DNA of 64,000 bases from Paraburkholderia mimosarum LMG 23256 = NBRC 106338 (GCF_000739815.1 NZ_BBJJ01000012.1:1-64000), one strand, 5' to 3'. Counted from the stretch's first letter, positions 30,442 through 39,850 are shown. Translations and numbers: made by a program. Notes: generated from the sequence alone by a model not told the origin.

Positions 30442-32115
30442 TTACATGTTCGGATAGTTGGGACCGCCGCCGCCTTCCGGCGTCACCCATACGATGTTCT
30501 GGGTCGGGTCCTTGATGTCACAGGTCTTGCAGTGCACGCAGTTCTGCGCGTTGATCTGCAGGCGGTCGCTGCCATCGTCGTTCTTCACGAACTCGTACAC
30601 CGCGGCCGGGCAGAAGCGCGCTTCCGGTCCCGCGTAGGTGCGCAGGTTCACGTTCACGGGCACGCTCGCATCCTTGAGCGTGAGGTGCGCAGGCTGGTTC
30701 TCTTCGTGGTTCGTGTTCGAGATGAACACGGAAGAGAGCCGGTCGAACGTGAGCTTGCCGTCCGGTTTCGGATACTCGATCGGCTTGCACTGCGACGCCG
30801 GTTTCAGCATCTCGTGATCGCGATGCTGGTGATGCAGCGTCCACGGCACGTTGCCGCCCAGCAGCTTCTGCTCGATGCCCACCATCAGCGTGCCCAGGTA
30901 CAGGCCCTTGCTCATCCACTGCTTGAAGTTGCGCGCCTTGTACAGCTCCGTGTAGAGCCACGACTGCCTGAACGCTTCCGGGTACGCCGCGAGCTCGTCG
31001 CTCTGGCGGCCGGCCTGCACGGCTTCGAATGCGGCGTCCGCTGCGAGCATGCCGGTCTTGATCGCCGCGTGGCTGCCCTTGATGCGCGAGGCGTTCAGAA
31101 AGCCCGCATCGTCGCCCACGAGCGCGCCGCCCGGGAACACGAGCTTGGGCAGCGACATGAGGCCGCCCGCCGTGATCGCACGCGCGCCATACGACACGCG
31201 CTTGCCGCCTTCCAGATACTTGCGGATTTCCGGGTGCGTCTTGTAGCGCTGGAATTCCTCGAACGGCGAGAGATACGGATTCTGGTACGCGAGACCGACG
31301 ACAAAACCCACCATCACCTGGTTGTTGTCGGTGTGATACAGGAACGAGCCGCCGTAGGTGTCCGATTCGAGCGGCCAGCCGGCCGTGTGGATCACGAGGC
31401 CCGGCTGGTGCTTCGCGGGATCGATCTCCCACAGTTCCTTGATGCCGATGCCGTAGACCTGCGGATCGGCGTCCTTGCCGAGCTTGAACTTCTCGTTGAG
31501 CTGGCGGCCCAGGTGGCCGCGGCAACCTTCACAGAACAGCGTGTACTTCGCATGCAGCTCCATGCCGAGCTGGAAGTTCTCGGTGGGCTCCCCGTCCTTG
31601 CCCACGCCCATGTTGCCGGTGGCGACGCCCTTGACCGAGCCATCGTCGTTATAGAGCACTTCGGCGGCCGGGAAGCCCGGGAAGATCTCCACGCCCAGCG
31701 CCTCGGCCTGCTGGCCCAGCCAGCGCGTGACGTTCGCGAGGCTGATGACGTAGTTGCCGTGGTTCTTGAAGTTGTCGGGCAGTGCCCAGTTCGGCACCGA
31801 CTTCGCGCCCGTTTCCGAGAGGAAGAGGAACTTGTCCTCGGTCACGGGCACGTTCAGCGGCGCGCCCTGTTCCTTCCAGTCGGGAATCAGCTCATTGAGG
31901 GCGCGCGGATCCATGACCGCGCCCGAGAGGATATGCGCCCCGATCTCCGAGCCTTTCTCCAGCACGCAGACGCCAATTTCAGCGCCTTTTTCGGCGGCCA
32001 GCTGCTTCAGGCGGATCGCCGCGGACAGCCCGGCGGGGCCGCCGCCGACGATCACCACGTCGTATTCCATCGACTCGCGTGGGCCGTACTGCTCCAAAAG
32101 ACTTGCGGGGGTCAT
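30442..32115 (-). CDS. Electron-transfer flavoprotein-ubiquinone oxidoreductase
   Basis: ETF-QO passes electrons from electron-transfer flavoprotein, reduced by acyl-CoA and amino-acid dehydrogenases, into the ubiquinone pool at the membrane. The 557-residue protein has the FAD-binding VVIVGGGPAGLSAA near residue 22 and a central ubiquinone/membrane-contact region. The C-terminal 4Fe-4S module has CPAAVYEF followed by NCVHCKTCDIKDP. GAGGAG lies 5 bases before ATG 32115, which decides the start over one six codons upstream. It is divergent from an SDR gene; a near-palindromic site lies between them. Confidence 0.95.
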   Translation of the reverse strand: MTPASLLEQYGPRESMEYDVVIVGGGPAGLSAAIRLKQLAAEKGAEIGVCVLEKGSEIGAHILSGAVMDPRALNELIPDWKEQGAPLNVPVTEDKFLFLSETGAKSVPNWALPDNFKNHGNYVISLANVTRWLGQQAEALGVEIFPGFPAAEVLYNDDGSVKGVATGNMGVGKDGEPTENFQLGMELHAKYTLFCEGCRGHLGRQLNEKFKLGKDADPQVYGIGIKELWEIDPAKHQPGLVIHTAGWPLESDTYGGSFLYHTDNNQVMVGFVVGLAYQNPYLSPFEEFQRYKTHPEIRKYLEGGKRVSYGARAITAGGLMSLPKLVFPGGALVGDDAGFLNASRIKGSHAAIKTGMLAADAAFEAVQAGRQSDELAAYPEAFRQSWLYTELYKARNFKQWMSKGLYLGTLMVGIEQKLLGGNVPWTLHHQHRDHEMLKPASQCKPIEYPKPDGKLTFDRLSSVFISNTNHEENQPAHLTLKDASVPVNVNLRTYAGPEARFCPAAVYEFVKNDDGSDRLQINAQNCVHCKTCDIKDPTQNIVWVTPEGGGGPNYPNM

Positions 32116-32201
32116 CAATGCTCCTCTTGCCATTAGAATACTTTTTTCGGGTTCGTATTGTCGGGTAACGTTTCCCGTGCCGCAACCCAGCAGGGTAACA
32201 T

Positions 32202-32217
32202 TAGCACGACCGTTCTA
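32202..32217. promoter_or_regulatory. Candidate TetR-type operator between the ETF-QO and SDR genes
   Basis: TAGCACG-AC-CGTTCTA is an inverted repeat with six of seven arm positions complementary. It lies in the 176-bp divergent promoter region. Its form resembles operators of TetR-type fatty-acid regulators reported for beta-proteobacteria (an ACG-N2-CGT core, from memory). GGGTAAC also occurs twice, 30 bp apart, at 32163 and 32193. Confidence 0.4.
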
Positions 32218-32291
32218 TTTGTGGGCGCTGGGTTCGGCGCGCTGATTACGCCGTGTTCTGGCGCTCATTCACCTCTGGACAGGAACCGGAT

Positions 32292-33071
32292 ATGGGCCGT
32301 TCGATCAATCTGGAAGGCAAGGTGGCGATGATCACGGGCGCCTCCAGCGGGCTCGGCAAGCGCTTCGCCCAGGTGCTATCGCAGGCGGGGGCGAAAGTCG
32401 TGCTGGCGAGCCGACGCGTGGAGCGGCTCAAGGAACTGCGCGCGGAAATCGAGGCCAGCGGGGGCGCCGCGCACGTCGTCTCGCTCGACGTGACCGACTA
32501 CCAAAGCATCCGCTCGGCCGTGGCGCATGCGGAAACCGAGGCGGGGACCATCGACATCCTCGTCAACAATTCCGGCGTCTCGACGACGCAAAAGCTCGCC
32601 GACGTCACGCCCGCCGACTTCGAATACGTGTTCGACACCAACACGCGCGGCGCCTTTTTCGTGGCGCAGGAGGTGGCGAAGCGCATGATCATGCGCGGCA
32701 ACGGCGGCGGCGCGACGCCGGCCTACCGCATCATCAACATTGCATCGATGGCGGGTTTGCGCGTGCTGCCGCAAATCGGCCTGTACGCGATCAGCAAGGC
32801 CGCGGTCGTGCATATGACGAAGGCGATGGCGCTGGAATGGGGCCGTCATGGGATCAATGTGAACGCGATCTGCCCCGGCTACATCGACACGGAAATCAAC
32901 CATCACCACTGGTCGACCGAGCAGGGGCAAAAGCTCATTTCGATGCTGCCGCGCCATCGCGTCGGCAAGCCCGAAGACCTGGACGGCCTGCTGCTGCTGC
33001 TCGCCGCCGACGAGTCGTCGTTCATGAACGGCGCGATCATCACCGCCGACGACGGCTTTGGACTGACCTGA
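32292..33071 (+). CDS. Short-chain dehydrogenase/reductase
   Basis: A 259-residue classical SDR. The cofactor motif TGASSGLG lies near residue 16, and the NNSGVS segment near 95 corresponds to the NNAG motif. The catalytic Ser-Tyr-Lys set is present as NIASMAG and YAISKAAV, with tyrosine near residue 168. AGGAA precedes ATG 32292 by 7 bases; an upstream in-frame start has no such support. It is divergent from the ETF-QO gene and followed after 66 bp by a hot-dog thioesterase. A role in beta-oxidation or 3-hydroxyacyl-CoA turnover is therefore plausible. The substrate is unproven. Confidence 0.85.
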   Translation: MGRSINLEGKVAMITGASSGLGKRFAQVLSQAGAKVVLASRRVERLKELRAEIEASGGAAHVVSLDVTDYQSIRSAVAHAETEAGTIDILVNNSGVSTTQKLADVTPADFEYVFDTNTRGAFFVAQEVAKRMIMRGNGGGATPAYRIINIASMAGLRVLPQIGLYAISKAAVVHMTKAMALEWGRHGINVNAICPGYIDTEINHHHWSTEQGQKLISMLPRHRVGKPEDLDGLLLLLAADESSFMNGAIITADDGFGLT

Positions 33072-33137
33072 ACGCAGGCGGACCCCGGCCGGCCGTCGGC
33101 ATTCCGTTTTATCGAAACAACAAGAAGTCGAAGTGCA

Positions 33138-33578
33138 ATGAGTGACTACCATCCCGTATTCGAAATGACCATGCCGATCCGCTGGGGCGACATGGACGCG
33201 TTCGGCCATGTGAACAACACGGTCTATTTCCGCTACATGGAGCAGGTGCGCATTTCCTGGTTCGAGCACCTGGGCGTGGCCGCCGAGAGCGGTGAGGGTC
33301 AGGGGCCCGTGATCGTCAATGCTTCGATGGAATTTCTCAAGCAGCTCCATTACCCGGGCGACATCGTCTGCACGATGACGGTGGGCCAGCCCGGCCGCAG
33401 CAGCTTCGACACGGGCTTCGAGCTGCGCCGCGCCGACGGGCCGGACACGCTCTACGCGCGCGGAAACGCGCGCTGCGTCTGGATCGACTACGCGGCGGGG
33501 AAATCGGTGCCGATCCCGGAAATGCTGCGTGCGACCATCGAGCATGCGGCGCTGGTGAAGTCGGACCGGGTGGGATGA
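33138..33578 (+). CDS. Hot-dog fold acyl-CoA thioesterase (4HBT type)
   Basis: A 146-residue thioesterase of the 4-hydroxybenzoyl-CoA class. The N-terminal signature RWGDMDAFGHVNNTVYFRYMEQ includes the catalytic aspartate near residue 19. The hydrophobic strand ERLHYPGD-like region (KQLHYPGDIV) and a typical C-terminal IP segment follow. Length and layout match YbgC-like cytoplasmic acyl-CoA hydrolases. It lies 66 bp after the SDR on the same strand, so both probably belong to one acyl-CoA operon. Chain-length preference is unknown. Confidence 0.85.
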   Translation: MSDYHPVFEMTMPIRWGDMDAFGHVNNTVYFRYMEQVRISWFEHLGVAAESGEGQGPVIVNASMEFLKQLHYPGDIVCTMTVGQPGRSSFDTGFELRRADGPDTLYARGNARCVWIDYAAGKSVPIPEMLRATIEHAALVKSDRVG

Positions 33579-33624
33579 CCGCCCCACGGCACGCACCGCG
33601 GGGCGCTGTGCGCGACTGCTGGCA

Positions 33625-34197
33625 CTACTGGCCCAGCAGCCGCTGCAGCAGCTCGGTGGCGTTGCCGGTGTCGTACTTGCGCATCAGCCGCGCGCGATAG
33701 ACATCCACGGTGCGGGGGCTGATGTCCAGAACTCGCCCGATCTGCTTGCTAGTCTTGCCCGTCACGAGCTGCGCGGCGATTTCGCGCTCGCGCGGCGTGA
33801 GTTCGATGGCCACGCGGCGCGTCGCGCTCAGGTCTTCAAACGTCCAGACACCTGCCGCATGCGGCTCGGCGCGGTCGAGTGATCGCCCTGTGACGTGACA
33901 CCAGAAAAGTTCGCCGTTGGCGCGCTTCATGATGCGGTCGTCGGCGTAGCTGCCTTGGGCCGTCATGATCGGCGGAATGCGTGCGCCGATGCGCTCGAAT
34001 TCGTCGGCAGACGGGTAGAGCACCTGGAACGACTGCCCGATCAGCGTCTCTCGCGAGCAGCGGAAAATGGCGGCGACCTGGTCGTTGCAATCCATGATGG
34101 TGCGCTCGCGCGCCAGCACGAGGCCGATGGGCGCGAGATGGAACGCTGTCTGGTAGTCGAGGGCGGAGCGTTCGGCGGGTTGGGTGGTAGCGGCCAT
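33625..34197 (-). CDS. PAS-LuxR transcriptional regulator
   Basis: A 190-residue regulator with an N-terminal PAS sensor (residues 12-125, including LAPIGLVLARERTIMDCND) and a C-terminal LuxR/FixJ helix-turn-helix (LTPREREIAAQLVTGKTSKQIGRVLDISPRTVDVYRARL). It has no receiver domain and no kinase nearby, so it should sense its signal directly through the PAS pocket. It is divergent from scoAB across 257 bp and is the obvious candidate regulator of ketone-body/3-oxoacid use. ATG 34197 was chosen because upstream residues precede the PAS domain without similarity. The ligand is unknown. Confidence 0.85.
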   Translation of the reverse strand: MAATTQPAERSALDYQTAFHLAPIGLVLARERTIMDCNDQVAAIFRCSRETLIGQSFQVLYPSADEFERIGARIPPIMTAQGSYADDRIMKRANGELFWCHVTGRSLDRAEPHAAGVWTFEDLSATRRVAIELTPREREIAAQLVTGKTSKQIGRVLDISPRTVDVYRARLMRKYDTGNATELLQRLLGQ

Positions 34198-34454
34198 GGC
34201 GGACGGTGCGGGTATTGCTTTATGTAGTTTTGCGTATTGTGCCGCAACAGGGGGCCAGCGTACGCTTTGCACCCATCGGAGAGTCTGGTTTGCAAGCTCG
34301 CGCGGCTCGTTCGGGCACGTGCGCGGGCCTCGGTGGCGCAGCCGGCTTCACGGCAGCGCCACCGGCGCATGACTAGAATTGAAAATCCGGACGCGGTAGA
34401 CGTCCGCGCGCCAGACCGGATTGGCGGATTTCCATACGAGGAAGGGACACACAG

Positions 34455-35162
34455 ATGAACAAGGTCTATAAAAGCGCGGCAGCCGCGCTCGAGGGCATCG
34501 TCAAGGACGGCCAGACATTCGCGGTTGGCGGCTTCGGGCTGTGCGGCATTCCCGAGGCGCTGATCGGCGCACTGCGCGACACGGGTGTGAAGGGCATCAC
34601 CTGCATCAGCAACAACGCGGGCGTGGACGGCTTCGGCCTCGGCCAGCTGCTGGAGACGCGCCAGATCAAGAAGATGATCTCGTCCTACGTGGGCGAGAAC
34701 AAGGAATTCGAGCGCCAGTATCTGTCGGGCGAACTCGAACTCGAGTTCACGCCGCAGGGCACGCTGGCCGAAAAGCTGCGCGCGGGCGGCGCGGGCATTC
34801 CGGCGTTCTTCACGAACACGGGCTTCGGCACACTGATCGCCGAAGGCAAGGAAACGCGCCAGTTCGGCGACAAGCACTACGTGCTCGAGCATTCGCTCAC
34901 GGCCGACGTGGCGCTCGTGAAGGCGTGGAAGGCGGATAAGTCGGGCAACCTGGTGTACCGCCGCACGGCGCGCAACTTCAACCCGATGTGCGCGATGGCG
35001 GGCAAGATCACCGTGGCGGAAGTGGAGGAGATCGTCGAGAACGGCGAACTCGATCCGGACGCCATCCATACGCCGGGCATCTTCGTGCAGCGCATCGTGC
35101 TCAACGCGCACCCGGAAAAGCGCATCGAACAACGCACCGTGCGCGCAGCATCGGGCAACTGA
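34455..35162 (+). CDS. scoA: 3-oxoacid CoA-transferase subunit A
   Basis: The A subunit of succinyl-CoA:3-oxoacid CoA-transferase, which activates acetoacetate with CoA from succinyl-CoA. The 235-residue protein has the CoA-transferase family I segment [19 protein letters not shown] near residue 22 and [13 protein letters not shown] near 54. GAGGAAGGGA precedes the start. Subunit B follows after 15 bp, so the two are cotranscribed. The upstream leader (34383-34431) contains overlapping inverted repeats built on AATCCGG/CCGGATT. The PAS-LuxR gene is divergent. Confidence 0.93.
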   Translation: MNKVYKSAAAALEGIVKDGQTFAVGGFGLCGIPEALIGALRDTGVKGITCISNNAGVDGFGLGQLLETRQIKKMISSYVGENKEFERQYLSGELELEFTPQGTLAEKLRAGGAGIPAFFTNTGFGTLIAEGKETRQFGDKHYVLEHSLTADVALVKAWKADKSGNLVYRRTARNFNPMCAMAGKITVAEVEEIVENGELDPDAIHTPGIFVQRIVLNAHPEKRIEQRTVRAASGN

Positions 35163-35177
35163 GGAAGGAGACCGACC

Positions 35178-35819
35178 ATGGCATGGAATCGTGACCAAAT
35201 GGCCGCGCGCGCGGCGAAAGAACTGCAGGACGGCTTCTACGTGAACCTCGGCATCGGCTTGCCGACGCTCGTGGCCAACCACGTGCCCGCGGGGATGGAG
35301 GTCTGGCTGCAGTCGGAAAACGGCCTGCTCGGCATCGGCCCGTTCCCGACCGAAGACCAGGTGGACGCCGACATGATCAACGCCGGCAAGCAGACCGTGA
35401 CGACGCTGCCGGGTTCGTCGATCTTCTCTTCGGCGGACTCGTTCGCGATGATTCGCGGCGGCCACATCAACCTCGCTATCCTCGGCGCGATGCAGGTGAG
35501 CGAGAAGGGCGATCTGGCCAACTGGATGATCCCCGGCAAGATGATCAAGGGCATGGGCGGCGCGATGGACCTCGTGGCCGGTGTTGGCCGCGTGGTCGTG
35601 CTGATGGAACACGTGGCGAAGGGCGACCAGCACAAGATTCTCGACGCCTGCACGCTGCCGCTGACGGGTGTGGGCGTGGTCGACGTCATCATCACCGACC
35701 TTGGCGTAATGGAAGTGACCGACGCGGGCCTGAAAGTGACCGAACTCGCGCCGGGCGTGACGGTGGACGAGATCAAGGCGAAGACCGGAGCGCCGCTCGA
35801 TGTGAGCGCCGTGAGCTGA
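35178..35819 (+). CDS. scoB: 3-oxoacid CoA-transferase subunit B
   Basis: The catalytic B subunit of succinyl-CoA:3-oxoacid CoA-transferase, 213 residues. The active-site glutamate that forms the enzyme-CoA thioester lies in [10 protein letters not shown] near residue 52. [12 protein letters not shown] and the glycine-rich [15 protein letters not shown] segment are also typical. AAGGAG precedes the ATG, and the gene is 15 bp from scoA. A perfect 10-bp terminator stem follows 27 bp after the stop, closing a two-gene operon. Confidence 0.95.
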   Translation: MAWNRDQMAARAAKELQDGFYVNLGIGLPTLVANHVPAGMEVWLQSENGLLGIGPFPTEDQVDADMINAGKQTVTTLPGSSIFSSADSFAMIRGGHINLAILGAMQVSEKGDLANWMIPGKMIKGMGGAMDLVAGVGRVVVLMEHVAKGDQHKILDACTLPLTGVGVVDVIITDLGVMEVTDAGLKVTELAPGVTVDEIKAKTGAPLDVSAVS

Positions 35820-35846
35820 ACGTCGTAGTGCAGGCATGATTTACAG

Positions 35847-35874
35847 CGGGCGAGACTTTGGTCTCGCCCGTTTC
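35847..35874 (+). terminator. Intrinsic terminator of scoAB
   Basis: CGGGCGAGAC (35847-35856) pairs perfectly with GTCTCGCCCG (35861-35870) around TTTG, and is followed by TTTCGTTTT. Confidence 0.93.
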
Positions 35875-36106
35875 GTTTTGCAGTGTCTGCATTGTTGCCC
35901 ATGGGCGCCTCGTCGAAACGTCGGCCGAACGGCATACGCCGGATGGCAGGGCCAGGCTCCGCGCAAAAGGCGCTCGGGCGCGCCAGAGATCAGGCCGCAA
36001 GGCCCCGCGCGCGAGGTGTGCGTGCGGCATTGCCGTCCATGCAGCGCGTCAAAGCCGTCTACAATCGGCCCAAAGCCTTGAGCCGCTTTTCAGCGAGGAT
36101 CCTGCG

Positions 36107-37000
36107 ATGTCCGAATCGACCGCCGCGCCGCGTCAGCAGTACGTCCAGTGTCTGAGTCCCGCGGGCCTGCACCGCATCGCTTACACCGAATGGGGCGACG
36201 CCGCCAATCCGCGCGTGCTCGTCTGCGTGCACGGACTCACGCGCTCGGGGCGCGACTTCGACCGTTTCGCCGCCGCGATGGCCGGCGAATACCGTGTCGT
36301 GTGCCCCGACGTGGCCGGGCGCGGGCTGTCGTCGTGGCTGCCCGATCCGCGCTGCTATGGGGTCGCGCAGTACGTGGCTGACATGGTCACGTTGATCGCA
36401 CGCACCGGCGCCGAGAAGGTGGACTGGTTCGGCACCTCGATGGGCGGCCTGATCGGCATGGCGCTCGCGGGGCTGCCCGGTACGCCCATTGGCCGCATGC
36501 TGCTCAACGACGTCGGGCCGCACATCGAGCCCGCGTCGCTCGCGCGCATCGGCGAGTACGTCGGGCGTGACGAGCGCTTCGCTACGCTTCAGGAAGGTAT
36601 CGACAATGCCGCGCTGCTCGCGGCATCGTTCGGTCCGCTGAGCGCCGGGGAGTGGCGCGAGATCAATACGCCGTTGCTGCACGAAGTGGAGGGCCAGTGG
36701 CGCTATCGCTACGATCCGCGCATTGCGGCGCCGTTGAAGGCGGCCACCCCCGCGCAGAACGAGGAGGGCGAGAAGTATTTGTGGCGCTCGCTCGCGGCGT
36801 TCGGAGGACCCGTGCTGGTGGTGCGCGGAGCGCTGTCGGACCTGCTTTCGCGTGAGACGGTGGCGAAAATGGTTGAGACCGGCCGTAACGTGTCGAGCGT
36901 GGAAATCGATGGCGTCGGGCACGCGCCTGCATTCCTCTCGGCCGACCAGATCGCGATCGCGCGCCGTTTCTTCGACGGCGAGGCCCTTCGCGCGTCATAA
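36107..37000 (+). CDS. Alpha/beta hydrolase
   Basis: A 297-residue soluble hydrolase. The oxyanion region LVCVHGLTRSGRDFD is near residue 40, the nucleophile elbow GTSMGG near 112, and the catalytic histidine lies in DGVGHAPAF near 275. An acidic residue precedes it in RGALSDLLS. ATG 36107 was chosen over an upstream frame that runs through the scoAB terminator. It stands between that terminator and a RidA-family gene 96 bp downstream. The substrate is not predictable. Confidence 0.82.
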   Translation: MSESTAAPRQQYVQCLSPAGLHRIAYTEWGDAANPRVLVCVHGLTRSGRDFDRFAAAMAGEYRVVCPDVAGRGLSSWLPDPRCYGVAQYVADMVTLIARTGAEKVDWFGTSMGGLIGMALAGLPGTPIGRMLLNDVGPHIEPASLARIGEYVGRDERFATLQEGIDNAALLAASFGPLSAGEWREINTPLLHEVEGQWRYRYDPRIAAPLKAATPAQNEEGEKYLWRSLAAFGGPVLVVRGALSDLLSRETVAKMVETGRNVSSVEIDGVGHAPAFLSADQIAIARRFFDGEALRAS

Positions 37001-37096
37001 TATGAGATTCGCCGGCCTGTTCCCGTGCGCTGTTATGCGTGCTGGATCGCGCCGGCGCGGAAGTCGACCGTTTTTCACTTCTCAACAGGAATCTTC

Positions 37097-37450
37097 ATGG
37101 CAGTCATTCGTCACCACGTTGGCCCGCGTCTTTCGGAAACCGCTATCTACAACGGCACCGTCTACCTTGCCGGCCAGATCGCCGAGGACACGAAGCAGGA
37201 CATCGCAGGCCAGACGCGTGAAGTGCTCGGCCACATCGACCGCCTGCTGGGCGAAGCGAACAGCGACAAGTCGCTGCTGCTCTCGGTGCAGATCTACATT
37301 GCAGACATGAAGGATTTCCCTGGCATGAACGCCGAGTGGGACAAATGGGTCGCGCAAGGCGCGACGCCGCCGCGCGCGACTGTCGAAGCGAAGCTCGCAA
37401 ATCCCGAGTGCCTCGTCGAGATCGTCGTGGTGGCCGCGCAGCGCGACTGA
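37097..37450 (+). CDS. RidA/YjgF-family protein
   Basis: A 117-residue protein of the Rid superfamily, small trimeric enzymes that hydrolyse reactive enamines or imines. The family core is visible as YNGTVYLAGQIAEDT and, near the C-terminus, PPRATVEAKLANPECLVEIVVVAA, where the arginine in PPRAT is the usual substrate-binding residue. The sequence looks closer to the Rid subgroups than to archetypal RidA, so iminase activity should not be assumed. CAGGA precedes ATG 37097. It lies upstream of relA by 87 bp. Confidence 0.85.
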   Translation: MAVIRHHVGPRLSETAIYNGTVYLAGQIAEDTKQDIAGQTREVLGHIDRLLGEANSDKSLLLSVQIYIADMKDFPGMNAEWDKWVAQGATPPRATVEAKLANPECLVEIVVVAAQRD

Positions 37451-37537
37451 GCGCAATTCGTTGATTCTCCGCACGTGTTCGAGTGTGCTTGATCCATTCC
37501 GTTGTCGCCCGTCCGGTATGCCGACGGGCATCGTCTC

Positions 37538-39787
37538 ATGAGTAGCGACACAGTCCCTCCCGCCCCCGCGGTTCCCGCCGATCCCGGCCCGCTGCCGTCG
37601 CTTGCCGACGCACTTGCATTCGTGCGCGAGCACGCGGGTGACGCGCGTCTTTCCACGGGCGAGCCGCTCGTCGAGCATGCGCAGGGCACGGCGTCGATCA
37701 TGGGCCGGCTCAATGTCGATCCGCCTGCGGTGCTCGCCGCCGCGCTCTTCAATCTCGCGCCGCATCTCGACGATCCGGAGGCCACGATCGAAGCGCGTTT
37801 TGGCACGGAAGTGACGAAGCTCGTGTTCGACGTTCGCAAGCTGCTGCGCCTTGGCACCGTCAGCCTGCGTGCCGCGCAGCAGTCGGTGCCCGAATCGGGC
37901 CGTGAAGGGCGCGACGCCCAGGCGGCGCGGCGTGCGCAGGTCGAATCGCTGCGCAAGATGCTGCTCGCGTTTGCGCAGGACATCCGCGTCGTGCTGATCC
38001 GGCTCGCGTCGCGGGTGCAGTCGCTGCGGTTCTACGCGGCGGCGAAAGTCACGCCAGCGCCCGAAATCGCCCACGAGACCCTCGAGATCTATGCGCCGCT
38101 CGCCAACCGGCTGGGCATCTGGCAGCTGAAGTGGGAGCTCGAGGACCTCGCGTTCCGCTTCCAGGAACCGGACACCTACAAACGCATCGCGAAGCTGCTC
38201 GATGAAAAGCGTGTCGAGCGCGAGAGCTACGTGTCGGAGGCGATCGCACGGCTGCAGCGCGAGCTTGCCGCGGCACATATCCCGGCCGAGGTGAGCGGGC
38301 GCCCCAAGCACATCTACAGCATCTGGAAGAAGATGCGCGGCAAGGAGATCGACTTCGCCGAGCTCTATGACGTGCGCGCGTTCCGGGTGATCGTGCCCGA
38401 TATCAAGGATTGCTACACGGTGCTCGGCATCGTGCACAACCTCTGGCAGCCGGTGCCGAAGGAGTTCGACGACTATATTTCGCGGCCCAAGCCCAATGGC
38501 TACCGGTCGCTGCATACGGTCGTGATCGGTGACGACGGCCGTGCATTCGAGGTGCAGATCCGTACGCAGGAAATGCACCAGTTCGCCGAGTACGGGGTGG
38601 CCGCGCATTGGCGCTACAAGGAAGCCGGCGCGAAGGGTTACGGCGGCCAGTTCAGCGCGAGCAGCAGTTACGACGAGAAGATCGCGTGGCTGCGCCAGCT
38701 GCTGGCGTGGAAGGACGATGTGTCGGACGGGCGCCAGCCGTGGGAGCAGCTGCGCCAGGCTACGCTCGACGACGACCACATCTACGTTCTCACGCCCCAG
38801 GCGCGCGTGATCGCACTGCCGCAGGGTGCAACGCCGCTCGACTTCGCCTATCACCTGCACAGCGAGCTCGGTCATCGCTGTCGCGGTGCGCGCGTGGACG
38901 GCGCGATGGTGCCGCTCAACACCCAGTTGCGCAACGGCCAGACGGTCGAGATCGTTTCGGTGAAGGAGGGCGGGCCGTCGCGCGACTGGCTCAATCCGCA
39001 GCTGGGCTACCTGCACAGCACCCGGGCGCGCCAGAAGGTGCGCGCGTGGTTCAACGCGATCGACGCGCAGGAAAACATCGCCAACGGCCGCGCGATGGTG
39101 GAAAAGACGCTGCAGCGCGAGGGCCGCACGTCGGTCAATCTCGATCAGCTTGCGGCCAAGCTCGGCTTCAAGTCGACGGACGAGCTTTTTAGCGTGGTAG
39201 GCAAGGAAGAGTTCAGCCTGCGCAACGTCGAGCATGCCTTGCACGACGCACCCACGGCCGAGTCGGAAGAGGAAACGCCCGAGCAGCTAACCAAGCGCGC
39301 GAGCGGCGCGAACGTCGCGCATGGCGGGTCGTCGGGCGTGCTGGTGGTGGGCGTGGACGCGCTGCTCACGCAGCTCGCGCGCTGCTGCCGGCCGGCACCG
39401 CCGGACGCGATCAGCGGTTTCGTCACGCGAGGCAAGGGCATGTCGATCCACCGCAGCGATTGCCCGACCTTTCTGCGCATGGCCGACAGGGCGCCCGAGC
39501 GCGTGCTGCACACCACGTGGTCCGCCGATGTGATGGGCGGGCGTGGCCAGTCCGTCTATCCGGTCGACATCTCGATCGAGGCGACCGACCGCCAGGGGCT
39601 GCTGCGCGACATCTCCGAGGTATTCGCGCGCGAAAAGATGAATGTGATCGGAGTGAAGACACAGTCCCGCCGCAATGCGGCGTACATGCAGTTCACGGTC
39701 GAAGTGTCGAACTCCGCGCAAATCCAGCGTGCCTGCGTGCTGCTCGGTGAGGTGGGCGGCGTGGTGCGGGCGTCGCGCAAAGGCTGA
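37538..39787 (+). CDS. relA: (p)ppGpp synthetase, RelA type
   Basis: RelA makes (p)ppGpp from GTP or GDP and ATP on stalled ribosomes. Of 749 residues, about 20-190 form a degenerate HD domain with no HDxxED metal motif (NLAPHLDDP in its place), so hydrolysis should be absent. The synthetase domain (residues 260-400) contains GRPKHIYSIWKKM, YDVRAFRVIV and PKPNGYRSLHT. It is preceded by EFDD, the EXDD motif reported for monofunctional RelA rather than the RXKD of bifunctional SpoT. A TGS domain (residue 420 on), a CCRP cysteine pair and a C-terminal ACT domain follow. ATG 37538 was chosen over an upstream TTG. A separate spoT should exist elsewhere. Confidence 0.95.
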   Translation: MSSDTVPPAPAVPADPGPLPSLADALAFVREHAGDARLSTGEPLVEHAQGTASIMGRLNVDPPAVLAAALFNLAPHLDDPEATIEARFGTEVTKLVFDVRKLLRLGTVSLRAAQQSVPESGREGRDAQAARRAQVESLRKMLLAFAQDIRVVLIRLASRVQSLRFYAAAKVTPAPEIAHETLEIYAPLANRLGIWQLKWELEDLAFRFQEPDTYKRIAKLLDEKRVERESYVSEAIARLQRELAAAHIPAEVSGRPKHIYSIWKKMRGKEIDFAELYDVRAFRVIVPDIKDCYTVLGIVHNLWQPVPKEFDDYISRPKPNGYRSLHTVVIGDDGRAFEVQIRTQEMHQFAEYGVAAHWRYKEAGAKGYGGQFSASSSYDEKIAWLRQLLAWKDDVSDGRQPWEQLRQATLDDDHIYVLTPQARVIALPQGATPLDFAYHLHSELGHRCRGARVDGAMVPLNTQLRNGQTVEIVSVKEGGPSRDWLNPQLGYLHSTRARQKVRAWFNAIDAQENIANGRAMVEKTLQREGRTSVNLDQLAAKLGFKSTDELFSVVGKEEFSLRNVEHALHDAPTAESEEETPEQLTKRASGANVAHGGSSGVLVVGVDALLTQLARCCRPAPPDAISGFVTRGKGMSIHRSDCPTFLRMADRAPERVLHTTWSADVMGGRGQSVYPVDISIEATDRQGLLRDISEVFAREKMNVIGVKTQSRRNAAYMQFTVEVSNSAQIQRACVLLGEVGGVVRASRKG

Positions 39788-39821
39788 GACGGTGCGGCAT
39801 TGCCGCGCCGCAAAAAAGCAC

Positions 39822-39850
39822 TTGCCAAGTGTGCGGCTACTTCATATAAT
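39822..39850 (+). promoter_or_regulatory. Sigma-70 promoter of tRNA-Val
   Basis: TTGCCA (39822-39827), 17 bases, then a perfect TATAAT (39845-39850), ending 11 bases before the tRNA. The -35 lies inside the perfect palindrome CACTTG-C-CAAGTG (39819-39831). Confidence 0.85.
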
